This document shows positions 10,875-21,650 of a DNA stretch of 64,000 nt, piece by piece; within the stretch, counting starts at the first letter, position 1; the number at the start of each line of letters is the position of its first letter. The notes beneath the pieces were generated by a model, which was not told the origin of the DNA, did no database searches, and was given only the letters and a program-made list of their open reading frames with translations. Origin of the DNA: Buddleja alternifolia (taxonomy: Eukaryota; Streptophyta; Magnoliopsida; Lamiales; Scrophulariaceae); the NCBI GenBank assembly GCA_019426215.1, contig CM033403.1, positions 36,962,754 to 37,026,753 of the forward strand. The letters are read 5' to 3'. The position numbers and the translations under genes were made by a program.

Positions 10875-11279
10875 CCATTATCCCCCATGGATGTGTCCGC
10901 TGACCATCAAGAGCTCCTAGTGGTGCTTGAGGTGATTGTTTCTCAGATTAGGTTTTTTTTATTGCTTTCTTATTGGGTGTATCGGCGTCGTCGCCGACGT
11001 CGTTTTATAAAGCAACATGCTGCTAGAGCTAGATATAACACAATAGAAAAGATACCTGATCAAGTGAAATATCTTAATTCACTTATAAATATGACTAATG
11101 AAACATGCATAAACCAACTTAGAATGTGTAGGAATGCTTTTTTCAGTTTGTGTTGCATTTTAGAAGTGAAAGGACTAACACATACCAAGCATGTCAAAAT
11201 TACTGAGCAAGTAGCCATGTTCTTGGTAGTCTTATCGCATCATACAAAGAATTGGATAGTGAAACAACATTTCGTCTGA
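10875..11279 (+). pseudogene. DUF8040 (PIF/Harbinger-type transposase N-terminus) fragment
   Basis: A probable exon begins after the acceptor TCATTACAG (ends 10874), and the ATG is at 10887. It encodes about 130 residues: an acidic start (MDVSADHQELL), a hydrophobic stretch, an arginine run (YRRRRRRRF), then a region like plant DUF8040 proteins: CINQLRMCRNAFFSLCCIL, then ITEQVAMFLVVLSHHTKNW. DUF8040 normally lies ahead of the DDE_Tnp_4 nuclease in PIF/Harbinger transposases and in the ALP1/HARBI1-like proteins derived from them. Here a TGA at 11277-11279 stands where relatives have arginine of an F-x-R-S-G motif, and I find no DDE nuclease exon downstream. It is therefore a fragment or decayed gene. 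The family assignment comes from pattern memory only. Confidence 0.6.
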
Positions 11280-11398
11280 TCTGGATACCTGTTAAGATAG
11301 AAGGTATTTCATAATTACTTCGACTCTACCAATTTAAATAGAACATTTGTTGTTGTTATATAGTATAATTAATTAATTAATTAATGAATATTGTATAG

Positions 11399-13410
11399 CT
11401 CGCGAGGAACTCGAGGAATATAGCAACCAAAACCACACTGAAAATGGGGGAATACAGTTTCAAATTCCACCTCCAAAGTATGACGATTGAGAATTTATTC
11501 ACATAATACTTGCTGATTGGATAGTGTCGCCGGCAAATATCAAGCATCTTTTTTTTTCCTCATCGTAGTACATTTACACATCATCGATTAATTTGACACA
11601 ATTATTGACAAACCTCATGCAGAGAATCCCACCAATACTGGTTCATAGGAGAAGAATACAAGTGGGAGACCGAATGACATTACAAACCTCATTGGGCAAG
11701 TTTGATATTGGTAGGACTGTTAATGAGCTCAAGCCGGCTCGAAGCTCGTAAGCTCGGCTTGATAATTTTCAAGACCAGCTTTATACAAGTCGGGCCCAAG
11801 TCGAGCTAGAGCCCAAGGATAAGGCTTGAATTTGAATTCAAGCCGAGCGTGAGCGAGAATAGGCTCGGGCTCGTAAAAAAAATATATACATGTATATATA
11901 TATATGTTTTATACATTACATACAAAAATAAATATAGTACTTTTTTATAAATAATTCCAGATTGCATAGAAAATATCAAGATTTAAAATTGGAATAGAAT
12001 CCTTAAAATCAATCAACATTCAATTCTAAAATTTCCTAATATAAACACTATACTCAACAAATTAAAAAATTATCAATTTAAACCTACCAAATCGCATCCA
12101 ATACAAATATTGGGCTGCTAATTTTTGTCTTCAAGAATTGTTCATTTATTTCTCCTCACAACTCACGACAAAAGCAATTTTTTTTAAGTAAGTCTATTAT
12201 ATATTTAATTATAATATTTTACAATCTTAAATAATGCGTGGAGTATATATTTCAATGAAATGAGATCTTTCAAGGTACATTTTAGTTATAATTTGTCACT
12301 AGAACATGAATGGTGTTATTTTTGTATGTTTTTAAGAATGTTATTTATTTAATTGATATATTAGATTACTTTATTACTTAAAGTTTTTCAAAAGAGAACA
12401 AATTCGGGACGGCTCCGGCTCGGCTCGAAGCTCATACTAATTTTCAAGCCAAGCCCGAGCTTTGAAATAAAAAACTCGTGCAAATTCAAGCATTGGTAAT
12501 AAAAGCTCACATAATATCAAGTCGAGCGTGAGCATGACCAAGCTCGGCTCGCTCGGCTTGACTGACAGGCCCAGATATTGGTGTGGAAAGAGGGAAATCT
12601 GGGTTATATTTCAACGAGCCCGCTTGGGAATTGTTCAAAAACAATCATCAACTGGTCGATGGTTGTTTACTGGTTTTCGCACATCAAGACACAAGAATTT
12701 CATTGTTGATGTGTTTGATTCTTTGTGTACCCCACACAACTTTAGGCAGGGCAATCACATTTTATCGACAGGTACATCCGCTGATTCGTACAATTTATAT
12801 TTACATAATTACATCCAAAACATTCATTTCAATTCATGTTGGTGTTGCAAATTAAGATTTTTAGTGTGTACTTCACGTTGGTTAATACTCAGAAGTGGGT
12901 AGTTCATCCAATATGCCTAAGCATAAGCGCAATTCACGAAAAAATGTGGACGACGTACTTGGGGAGCCCTATCTGATTGACGCATCATGTTGGAAAGATT
13001 TCAAGGTTCAAATACCAGCTGCAAGTGTGTATGACTACCATATCAAACATCTATGTAGAGTGGTAAGCTGACAGTCATGTGTTTGAAGGCATACTAACAT
13101 GTTATATACATTAATACAATTTTCTTCATCAATCTTCTTGTAGACCATACCGCGTGAAGCAAACAACATTGTTGCGCGACGGGTTAAATCAACAGCACAG
13201 CTAACGTTACCAGGTGATCCAAATACAAAGTGGGATGTTCAGCTGAAGTGGATTAGCAGGGGTACCAAATATAATCCATTACGTGCTCTGGGTAGCGGCT
13301 GGCTGGAGTTTGCAAAAGCAAACAAAATCAAGAAGGGGGACACATGGCAGTTTCACATTGTAGGGGAGAAGGATGCCATTATAAAAATGGTTGTTACTAT
13401 TGTGAATTGA
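11399..13410 (+). pseudogene. REM-like two-B3-domain protein gene, disrupted
   Basis: Inferred exons are 11399-about 11540, 11623-12771 (split by an 862-bp element at 11712-12573), 12893-13062 and 13144-13410. B3 domain 1 starts at EFIHIILADWIVSPANIK, continues RIPPILVHRRRIQVGDRM, crosses the insertion at GKFDI|GVERGKSGLYF, and ends near LLVFAHQD. B3 domain 2 is spread over exons 3-4 (DASCWKDFKVQIPAA; GSGWLEFAKANKIKKGD) and looks intact. B3 proteins of the REM group are plant DNA-binding regulators. Defects are a TGA at 11488-11490, no clear donor after exon 1, the insertion, and a one-base frameshift near 12692 (before NFIVDVFDSL). Splice phases of exons 2-4 agree. An alternative is that a shorter protein from the second domain is still made. 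Confidence 0.75.
11712..12573. mobile_element. 862-bp non-autonomous hAT-like element inside a B3 exon
   Basis: The element is flanked by a perfect 8-bp repeat GATATTGG (11704-11711 and 12574-12581). Its ends are TAGGACTGTTAATGAGC and, inverted, TGGGCCTGTCAGTCAAG, which share T-GG-CTGT. Subterminal regions are rich in AGCTCGGCT/AGCCGAGC repeats and the middle is AT-rich and non-coding. Removing the element and one duplication restores the B3 reading frame at that point, which confirms the boundaries. Confidence 0.85.
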
Positions 13411-14380
13411 GTAGGCGTCACATTTATCTTCCTATGTGTTTGATTAAGCAGTATTTTGAACTTAAATATTAACGCATATGTTTGAACTTGGTTGTTTTCT
13501 TGAATTTAAATTCAGCAGATGTGATTCGTGTAAGCTAAACCAATGTTAGGACTAAATCTATGTAATTTTTTTTTCCTTAGTATTACAACCAAGTTGATAA
13601 TAATGGATGTTTTGCAAATTTCTTAGTACTATTATTCTAAATTCATTAGTTGTAGTATTAATATATTTCTATTTGAGTGATAACCAAATAGATTTTTAAA
13701 ACGAATAGAATGTAGAATTCATTAAGTAAAATAGCAGTTCCATAAAGTACGTGTATTACAAGATTCAAGAAAACGGGTTCAAAAACAAGTATTCGTAACA
13801 TGTTCGGAAGGTATAAGTGAAACTTAACTATATTTTAATTTAATGTGCACCATGTTTGGTATAAGGTTATATACGAGTAGTATGTAACACGAAGAAGGGG
13901 TATTGCATATATAACATACATGAAAATTCAACTTTGATTGTACAGTTGCAAAGAAAAAAACATAACTAAACATACTATCAATTGTAGGGGATGCACAAGA
14001 ACCAAAGCGATATTATTGACATGTCCCCATTAGTAGTGTTTGCAGAGAATATCTTGAAGATTCTCCATTAGCAATGATAAGTGTGATTTGGACTGCAAAC
14101 ACAATTTGGAGGTACATCATTAACATGAAAAAAGATATTTAATTAATATTTGGTTGTATTGGACAACACTTGACGGCAATTTGAATATTATGAAAAATTA
14201 TAATTATGCAAAGTCACCAAAAATTTTACACAATGTTGAAACAAAATGGTTACTTTGGACATTAAAATATACATGTTCAACTGCAATTTTTGGTTTGTTA
14301 AACGTAAGTCCCATTTCTTAATTTCAAGTACGCGTTATAGAAGGTTAAATATAAGAACAATTAATTATTTTGCTACATCG
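13411..14380. other. Intergenic, AT-rich, nothing recognised
   Basis: No open frame, repeat copy or structured element could be supported here. Confidence 0.5.
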
Positions 14381-14384
14381 TAAA

Positions 14385-15500
14385 ACTGCAGTAATTCAAT
14401 TGATAATTTTTTACCAAACTCGGGCCCTCAATTTCAAGTTTGATTCAACATATAATGGACTTTTTAGGTTCTTAATTATTACTGCAATAAAATAAAATTA
14501 AAAATTGGATTTATATAATAGACATGGTTTTTCATTGATATGCATAATGGGAAACAACATGTCAATTGTCATTCCTTCAGAAACCAAATCAAAATAGAAG
14601 AAAATTGTCACAAGGTTAACATAAATAAACAAAAGTCCTAACATTGAGGTTTCAACTGCACAATAATTTCAATGCAGTACAAAGACCTTGGGGAGATTTG
14701 CAACTAATAACACTTAAACAAGTCAAACTTAAGCGTGATATAGAAGACCGTAATTCTTATGTTAACTTATATAAGAACGTTAAGTGAATACAGGTAATAA
14801 ATTACATTTTGCATGTTTTTACATCGGTTTATGTAAAACGATAATTCCGTACAGTAATCTACAATTGATAATTTTTTATCCAAACTCGGGCAGAGAAGTA
14901 CCTCAATTTCTAATGGATTCCGAATGATTCATTCCACATATAATGGGACTTTTTAGGTTCTTTATTAATGAAACGTAATTTATTACTTAGAGACCGAATT
15001 GCAATGTCCTTCTAAAATAGCTTCACAACTTGAATCAAAAATCTGTGGAAGTTTATTATATAATAGCACATGTGGTTGAAGTTTTCATTGATATGCCATA
15101 AGCTGGTTGGAAAGCAACATGTCAATTGAATTAATGCATACTTTAGTGGAAATGTCATTCCTTCAAGAATCACCAAATCAAAATTGAAGAAGAAAATTGT
15201 CATGTCTATGAACATGTGTTATTGTTTATCATAATATCTATCATGAACACATAAGACTAAAAAGTCCTAACATTGAGGTTTCAACTGCACACTTATCAAC
15301 ATCATGACCCGAACAGGTAAAGATTCCCGGGTGAAGTTGTTCGACTAACGAGTGAACTCTAGTACACACATATCACGACAGCATAGGAGATACACGAGAC
15401 ATCGGCAGTACCATAACAATATAAGAGACCTATGGGGACCTAGCATTTGCTAAATCACTTGTGCAACTAATAACACCTTAAACAAGTCGTAAACTTAAGA
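14385..15500. repeat. Diverged tandem segmental duplication
   Basis: Two successive segments, about 14385-14740 and 14855-15500, share in the same order ATTGATAATTTTTTA.CC, AAACTCGGGC, CTCAATTTC, ACTTTTTAGGTTCTT, TTCATTGATATGC, AACATGTCAATTG, AGTCCTAACATTGAGGTTTC and TGCAACTAATAACAC. The first copy is shorter through several deletions. It lies downstream of the Myb/SANT-like gene. Confidence 0.75.
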
Positions 15501-15704
15501 TAATCCGGATATTACGACTAGTGCACTTGCTATTATAGCACGTTAGCTTTTAGCGTGTCAGTTACAAAAACACCGGGAGATCAACCAACCGTCTTCGGTG
15601 AGTTGGACGATTGTGAACTACAATAACCATGGTTGGCCAAATTAGGTTGATCAGAAAGGGTTGGTGCATCACTGTCAGTTGCTAAGTCACGGTTACCCGT
15701 GAGC

Positions 15705-16378
15705 TCACTCCAGAATGCACTGTGGGCTACAACTATCAGATGTAAGGTCAATTACAGGGGGACCATAATTGCCCAACAGGTCCGTATAATCATCTGAATG
15801 ATCTGACGAAATAGGAATAACTTCGGTTTCTTCAACTGGAAAGAATTCAACAGGGATATCGTCTCCACCAAAAACGGAGCACAAATCAACCCAGTTAGGA
15901 TCTCCCTTTGTCATATAAGCATATGCGAAAGGTTCAGCCTGTAATTAAAACAACAAGCTTTCATTAGTTAGTTATATAGGACCCAACCGAAATTATCATA
16001 AATTTTACAAATCAAAAAGTTTGAAGATAGATACGGTACCTTGCATATGTGGTTTCAGACATATGGGGAACCACTCACCTTGTTTGTATTGATATCATAG
16101 TGAACACCATCTAAATGCACCAACCAATCAAACACTCTAAATATTTTTTGCAGCATTTTCACTCTCCCCTTAATTTGCTCCATGGTGAAGTCCATCTGAA
16201 ACTGATTGTTGATGATCCACTGATTTACTTCTAGAGTCATAGAGTTCTCATCTCTCACATGATAACTTCCACAAACTGATTCATCAACCAATAGCTGGAC
16301 AAACTTTTTGTCTATGGACTGAGTCCACAAATCATCATAAAGATACTCAGATTGTGCAGGGATATATAGAGTAGCCAT
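15705..16378 (-). CDS. Myb/SANT-like domain protein (small, 2 exons)
   Basis: Two exons, 16378-16079 and 15938-15705, join at AAG|GTGAGT and TTACAG|GCT in phase 0, giving 177 aa. ATG at 16378 starts MATLYIPAQS; an upstream in-frame extension has no better start. Residues about 20-115 match the plant Myb/SANT-like DNA-binding domain (Myb_DNA-bind_3): LWTQSIDKKFVQLLVDE, a central MDFTMEQIKGRVKMLQKIF helix, FDWLVHLDGVHYD. The tail AYMTKGDPNWVDLCSVFGGD fits the region after this domain in L10-interacting-MYB-like proteins, followed by an acidic, serine-rich end. In PIF/Harbinger transposons this domain forms the second protein that carries the transposase to DNA, and a DUF8040 fragment lies 4.4 kb away. 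It may be transposon-derived or a normal regulator. The frame has no defects. Confidence 0.7.
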
Positions 16379-16444
16379 TGCAACATTCAGTAAGATGAAC
16401 TTTCTATATAAGAGCTTGTTTGAAGGAAGGATTCTGCTTTTCAA

Positions 16445-18107
16445 TTAATGGGGAGACTATTTATATAAGATATAGGTGTGTTGAATGGTTAAAAAACATA
16501 ATATAATAAAAAAAATTAAAATAGGCTACAATTGGATTTGGTGGTTGGATATTAACCATTGCGTTGATCAAAAGTGTTATGTCAATACTATTTTAGAATT
16601 TTCATAACTGAAACAAAAGTTGGCTGATTTGGCTACTAAATTGACATGTTATGGCTGAAAAAGGGGGTTAGAGAAATGATTCCATATACAAAGATGTGAT
16701 AGAAGTTGAATAAATCTAATTTGACGTGATTGCAAATGCATGAACACACATACAAAATATATCCATATATGCACAAACAGAGATTATGGTCACAACATTT
16801 GGATATGGAGATTAACCACAGTTAGTAAAAACTAATATGATTTAAAACATGTGGGGGTGGAAAGAAAACAATTAAATCAAATATACAGAGTACATCATAT
16901 ATGCTCACAGAAGAAAAGACAACACCCATTGCTGCAATTAGGGGTGTACATAAACCCGCACAATTATTAAAAAACCGTCGGTTTGAAATTTTTAAAAAAT
17001 TGAAAAGTATACATGCGGTATTATGACATGATTTCATTAAAATTCACTTGGTATTTACAACATTGTTAATATGTGTTAATGACACATAATAACAACAGCA
17101 TTTGGGGCCAAGTATAAACTTGTTATTCAACCAACTGAATATGACATAAACTAGAACGTAAATAGGCTAAATACCCTGGTAGATAATATAGTGTGACGTT
17201 GCTTATCAAAAAAAAAAAAGTATTCCAAAATACATTATTTCCGTATCGAAAAACTAGATTTAATTTGGATGTATCATGTCAAGTGAAAATCTTCACAATA
17301 TCAATGTGCAAGATAATGTATATCACAATGTACAAACATGCATATATTGCAAACAAATAACATGAGTTAGCATAAAATCATGCATTAGAAATGGATAGAT
17401 GGCAGAGTCTTTAGAGAACTCAATGGACTTAAACACAACATAGGATCAGAGAGCGTGTAATTACAAAATTTGCCAACTGATAGTCAATCAGGACTTATAA
17501 TCCATGATTTAATAACGTCAAAACATAAAACATTTTCACACATTTGGTAGTAACATCCCAAAATCAAGTGCACAATACTAAAGATTTGGAAATTTGTTCA
17601 CACCAGCCAAGGGGTTTATTCAGAGGTCCAATCGAGATAACTACCAACACGGGTTAACAACGACCAAATTACACACACAGAAATGCACTTTAAAGTTAAC
17701 ATAACGATAAACAATTCAAGTCGCACGAACTAACACCACAATGTCATGTTCATGCTTTGTTCATGCCACAAATACACAACATAAACACACTCCAAATGAC
17801 AATAAGGAAACCAACAGAATCCCACCATTAACAAATTTATAAAAAATTTAAAAAATGGTCTACAAAACATTCGCGCTGAGGGACATTGAAGATCTCACTG
17901 GGCAGATATTTGGCAATTTCAATACAAACACTACCGGGAGATCAATTTCTTATATCCGCCAAGCATCACATTACCTGGATTAACAAAAAAAATTTAGCTG
18001 CATTCAAAAATAACCTTTAAAATGTTACAGATCGAACGAACGGACAAAATACCATAAACTACAAACCCTATTGTTGGGTTCTTACATTATAGCTCAAAAA
18101 CAGCATA
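16445..18107. other. Intergenic, no gene seen
   Basis: AT-rich DNA. TTAGGGGTGTACATAAACCC at about 16937 resembles one hAT terminus (compare TAGGGGTGATCA of the element at 1987), but no partner was found. Confidence 0.5.
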
Positions 18108-18115
18108 CGCTATAC

Positions 18116-18968
18116 CATAGTTGTTAATGGCGCGCCATGGCGCCCCCTCGGCGCCACGGACCATGGCGTGGCGCCTGCCATCGTCTTGGTTAGCGCCATC
18201 GGCGCCACCAGCGCCATTGGCGAGAGACGTAAGGCGTACGACGAGCGCTATATGCGCAATATTGAAGTAACTAAAAAGGGCTGAAATTTAAGTCAAATTC
18301 GGTCAAAATTACAAAATTGGGGCAAAATTGGGACTCAATTGGGATAAATTAGCTAAAACCCATACTTACCCAAGTAGCCCAACACAATTTAAAAACCCTA
18401 GCTCTGCTCTTCGCGCGATTTCAGCCTCTTCAGACACGATTTCAGCCACTGCTCTCTCGCGATCTCTCTACCAGAGCAAGACGTCGCCGTCACTGAACCC
18501 AGCCATCGCCCAGCCCAGCCCAGCTGTCCCCGTCGCGTCGCGTCGCATACCTCTGCTGCGTAAGTGTGTTTTTTGTTTTCCATTTTTCACCAAACTTTTC
18601 TGTGTAATGGAACATTGGGCCTATATATAATATATTATATGTGTAACTATAATACTATATATAATATGTGTAATCTGTAGTTAGAAAACATAAAAAATGT
18701 AATGGGGCTAAACTCTAAAGGCAGTAAGTTTTTGTATTTTTCTTTCTTTTATATTTTCCATTTTTTAGTTATTATTTGCTATCATTATCTATATATATAT
18801 ATATATATATATAATATGTGTAGTTTTATATTTTGTTCCTCGATAAGGCGTCGCCACGCCGCGCCGCGCCATACGCCATGGGACCCTTGTCGCCACGCCA
18901 TGGGACCCTTGTCGCCACGCCATGGGACCCTTGTCGCCACGCCGCGCCATTCGCCATTAACAACTATG
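18116..18968. mobile_element. 853-bp hAT-type element A
   Basis: Terminal inverted repeats start CATAGTTGTTAATGGCG and end CGCCATTAACAACTATG, flanked by a perfect 8-bp duplication CGCTATAC (18108-18115 and 18969-18976). Both ends are GC-rich with many GGCGCCATGGCG motifs. The interior holds a CT- and GC-rich, gene-like stretch (18400-18560) and an AT-rich part. A related copy in opposite orientation lies in UPL6 intron 5 (25526-26394). No transposase is encoded; the open frames inside are not convincing. Confidence 0.9.
18874..18939. repeat. 22-bp tandem repeat, three perfect units
   Basis: Three identical units beginning CGCCATGGGACCCTTGTCGC (22 bp each: 18874-18895, 18896-18917, 18918-18939) lie near the right end of element A. 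Element B has only one related unit, inverted, near 25560. This is probably an expansion of a subterminal motif. Confidence 0.9.
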
Positions 18969-19044
18969 CGCTATACCATTGTACATATGGACGAAGTGTC
19001 AAATTCATCTCCGATCAAAAACATGTGAACAAGACAAATTGGCT

Positions 19045-19296
19045 TTAGAGTTTTTTAGCAGTCACTGAACACGGGCGAATGGCCGAAGTTTTGGAAAATA
19101 TTGACCTCTTAAACCATGGGCAAAAAGGTAATATCGCACAATCCGGGGTAGTATCATCGGTTTTGTGCTGTGGATTGGGGGCTGATCCATAAAATTCCCA
19201 AGATAGTTTTTCTGCACAAAACGGGTGATGCAACTGTCCATCACTATCATGAACAGTGTAATCCCCTCTAGTCAATCCTATCACCTCATATCCCAT
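19045..19296 (-). other. Unrecognised open frame (83 codons)
   Basis: The minus strand encodes a frame beginning MGYEVIGLTRGDYTVHDSDG with no domain I recognise. The frame extends a little upstream (RSRFVEW) before any splice-like signal. It may be an exon relic of an unknown gene or a chance frame. No neighbour supports it. Confidence 0.2.
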
Positions 19297-19599
19297 CCAC
19301 TCTACAAAACGACTCCTAAGTGTTTGCTAATTCTAATCATAGTAAAGTGTAGAAGAGAAGCTCAAGAAGAAAAATGTTATTTAATTCTTAATTTCTAATC
19401 CTAATAAGTATAAAAAAAAGTACAAAAAAGAAAGTTATTGTTATTTCCAATTAAACTTTTTAAATGATAACTACTTTTTTAATAAAAAAAACAAAGACAT
19501 TAAAAGACATGGGTTGAATACAATTAAAATTTAAACTCATCTATTTCTAAATAGGCCTTCAAAAAGAAAACAAGAAACAGGGGCAAAAAAAAAAAAAGA

Positions 19600-19700
19600 A
19601 TAGATAAACTTGGGCCATCTTGAATTGAACCCACGCCCTTCATGATGGAGCAGAGCTCTTTCTACCTATGCCTTACCAACTGGACTAAATACGCTCTTGT
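19600..19700 (-). mobile_element. SINE-like fragment (tRNA-like head)
   Basis: On the minus strand an A-box-like TAGTCCAGTTGGTAAGGC is followed by a B-box-like GGGTTCAATTCAAG about 45 bp later. No full cloverleaf can be folded by eye and there are no clear ends, so I call it a tRNA-derived SINE head and not a tRNA gene. Confidence 0.4.
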
Positions 19701-19729
19701 TTCATATGCATCACATTTGTGTTATATAT

Positions 19730-19829
19730 TCCGGGGGTCCCATATTGTATAATTATATGTACAATAGAATAAAAGTTCGAAGTCTCGGGAGGGTCGGGCC
19801 CCCCGGCCCCCACCTAAATCTGTCCCTGG
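19730..19829. mobile_element. Fragment of hAT-like element, one end
   Basis: The stretch ends GGCCCCCACCTAAATCTGTCCCTG at 19829. Inverted, its terminus reads CAGGGACAGAT, matching the terminus type at 1035 and 9427. The left end is not typical and no target duplication was found. Confidence 0.35.
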
Positions 19830-19833
19830 CGTT

Positions 19834-20130
19834 ATGGACTTTCTCATGAAATCACTTGAGTTTGCAACACCATCATTAAGGGTACTATATGTTGTTATAT
19901 TCGGAAACAAGCCATTTTTCTCCATTTTATCAAGAATTGATAAAGCTTCGTCCATCTTCTTGGCCAAGCAAAGGCCGCAAATTAGTGTGTTATACGTCAC
20001 TTCATTAGGTCCCCATCACTCAACATTTGGCTCAAAACGTCAAAGTTTCAAAAAATCTACCTTTTAAGGATAGACCCTTTATCAAGGGTAATTCTATGTC
20101 AGATCGAGTCCAATGATTCGAGTGTGAATT
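19834..20130 (-). pseudogene. PPR protein remnant, second copy
   Basis: The minus strand contains TYNTLICGLCLAKKMDEALS followed by ILDKMEKNGLFPNITTYSTL, one clear PPR repeat plus part of the next, preceded out of frame by LIKGLSLKGRFFETL. It is closely similar to 1275-1556. It ends against the hAT-like fragment at 19829 and has no start, so it is a relic. It marks the left limit of the segment that was duplicated upstream of UPL6. Confidence 0.65.
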
Positions 20131-20267
20131 ATGTGTTTATCTTTATCATATAAATGTGTTTAAGAACAATATAAAATACATTATAATGTGTGAGAAATAT
20201 AAATACTAGGACCATTAATCTCGGTCCATCATAAATTTTTCCATTTATCAAGAAAATAAACGTTTGA

Positions 20268-21650
20268 GCGTTTGGATTACAAAGAAAAAGAAACAAAAAA
20301 GAGGGGCTGTTATGGACTAAATTGGGCCCAACATAAGAGTCCATAAGCCCAATTAATTGGGGTTTCCACCTCAATCAATACAAATGGGCTTGATTCTTTT
20401 TTAATTTTTTGGATAATTTAATGAGCTTGATTCACATGGAACTAACCTTTACGAAGATATCTAAAATAAAAATACAAATGTGGGCTTAAATATTTTTTTT
20501 TTCCTGATAGTTAAATGTGGTCTTAACACAAGTTGTTCAGTTGGTAAGAATGAACCACTTTCTCTCAAAAGTTTGTGTGTTAGATTCCATGTGACATCGT
20601 GAGGGCTGTGTTGATTGGCAATCTGTAAATACCTTTTTAAGTGACTTATGCCTCCTGGAGGCCTCTAGTAGGTGACCGGAGCCGACCCTATCTAAACTTT
20701 TACGAATCCATTAAAAAAAAAAAGACCTGGTTCAAGTATTCTCTTTCTAGTTGTTAATGAAAAGTATTAAAAATAAACAAATTTTCTGGAACAATATTTA
20801 TTGTAATTAGGATTGATTTGAAATAATTAACAAAGTTGGAATACTAATTAAATTTTTTTATTATAAATTATCAAATAAGTAAAATTCTAAACAAATTTCA
20901 ATTAAATCAAACAAAAGTTCAGCTCATATACATATTATGTTAAATTATCAAGTGGGAGTTCATTTTCTTTGGTTTGAATTGAGGAGGAAAAGAGAATAAC
21001 CATTTTAGGTCTCAATTGGTGTTATCCTAGTGACATTTGGTTTTTCGATAGATTCGAGATGAGTTGCTTTAAATTGAAGTGGAGATTTGATTGTTGGTTG
21101 TTTGATTAGAGTCGCCTCTTCTTTTAAGGAGAATTAGCTTTGTTGCATTATAATTATTTGGGTCACTTGATGACAAGGGACCCCTAAATTTTAATTTTTG
21201 AGTTTTCACCAAGTATTACTTGTATTACTCTTTTTATTTCTTCAATATATCGATCTTATTAGTTGATGTCTCAATTTTTCAAGCGGTGTAGTTAGTAGTT
21301 CTTTAGCAGTTTTATTGGATATTTTGTATCACGGGTTTTCACTTGATTTTATATTTAATGAAATTTAAGTCTGCCCGAGAAAAAGAAAAAAGAGTTCATT
21401 TTCTTTTACAACGGAAAATAGTTTTAAGTAAACTTGAGGTGGCTCAGCTAAAAATGAGATTAAAGTCTTAATTACACAAAAAAACAGTAAATAAATAGAT
21501 TTATTCCACACTGTTAAATACTTTCCTTTCTCCTCTATTCATTCCATCCCTTAATTCTCTTTTAGAAAACCAATTCTCAAAAAATTCTTTCTCCAAACTG
21601 TTTCTCAATTAGGGTTTTGAATTGAGCAAAATCAAATAGAAAAAGAAAGA
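20268..21650 (+). promoter_or_regulatory. UPL6 5' flank (parent of duplicated copies)
   Basis: This contains a SINE-like insert (20519-20725), the segment copied at 1575-1918 and 7036-8335, and, unique to this copy, 21271-21650 with the likely promoter and 5' leader directly ahead of the UPL6 ATG. The copied part stops short of the leader in copy 1 and skips it in copy 2, so only this locus has an intact start. No unambiguous TATA box could be chosen. Confidence 0.5.

Noticed and set aside
18328..18630. Open frame of about 100 codons inside element A
   Set aside because: It falls within a hAT-type element without transposase, is Ser/Pro-rich low complexity, and is not preserved as a frame in element B.
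9427..19829. One large element bounded by the CAGGGACGGAT-type ends at 9427 and 19829
   Set aside because: The flanking 8-mers (GCCTTTTG and GCGTTATG) do not match, and the interval holds several independently bounded elements; the two ends are better read as separate fragments.
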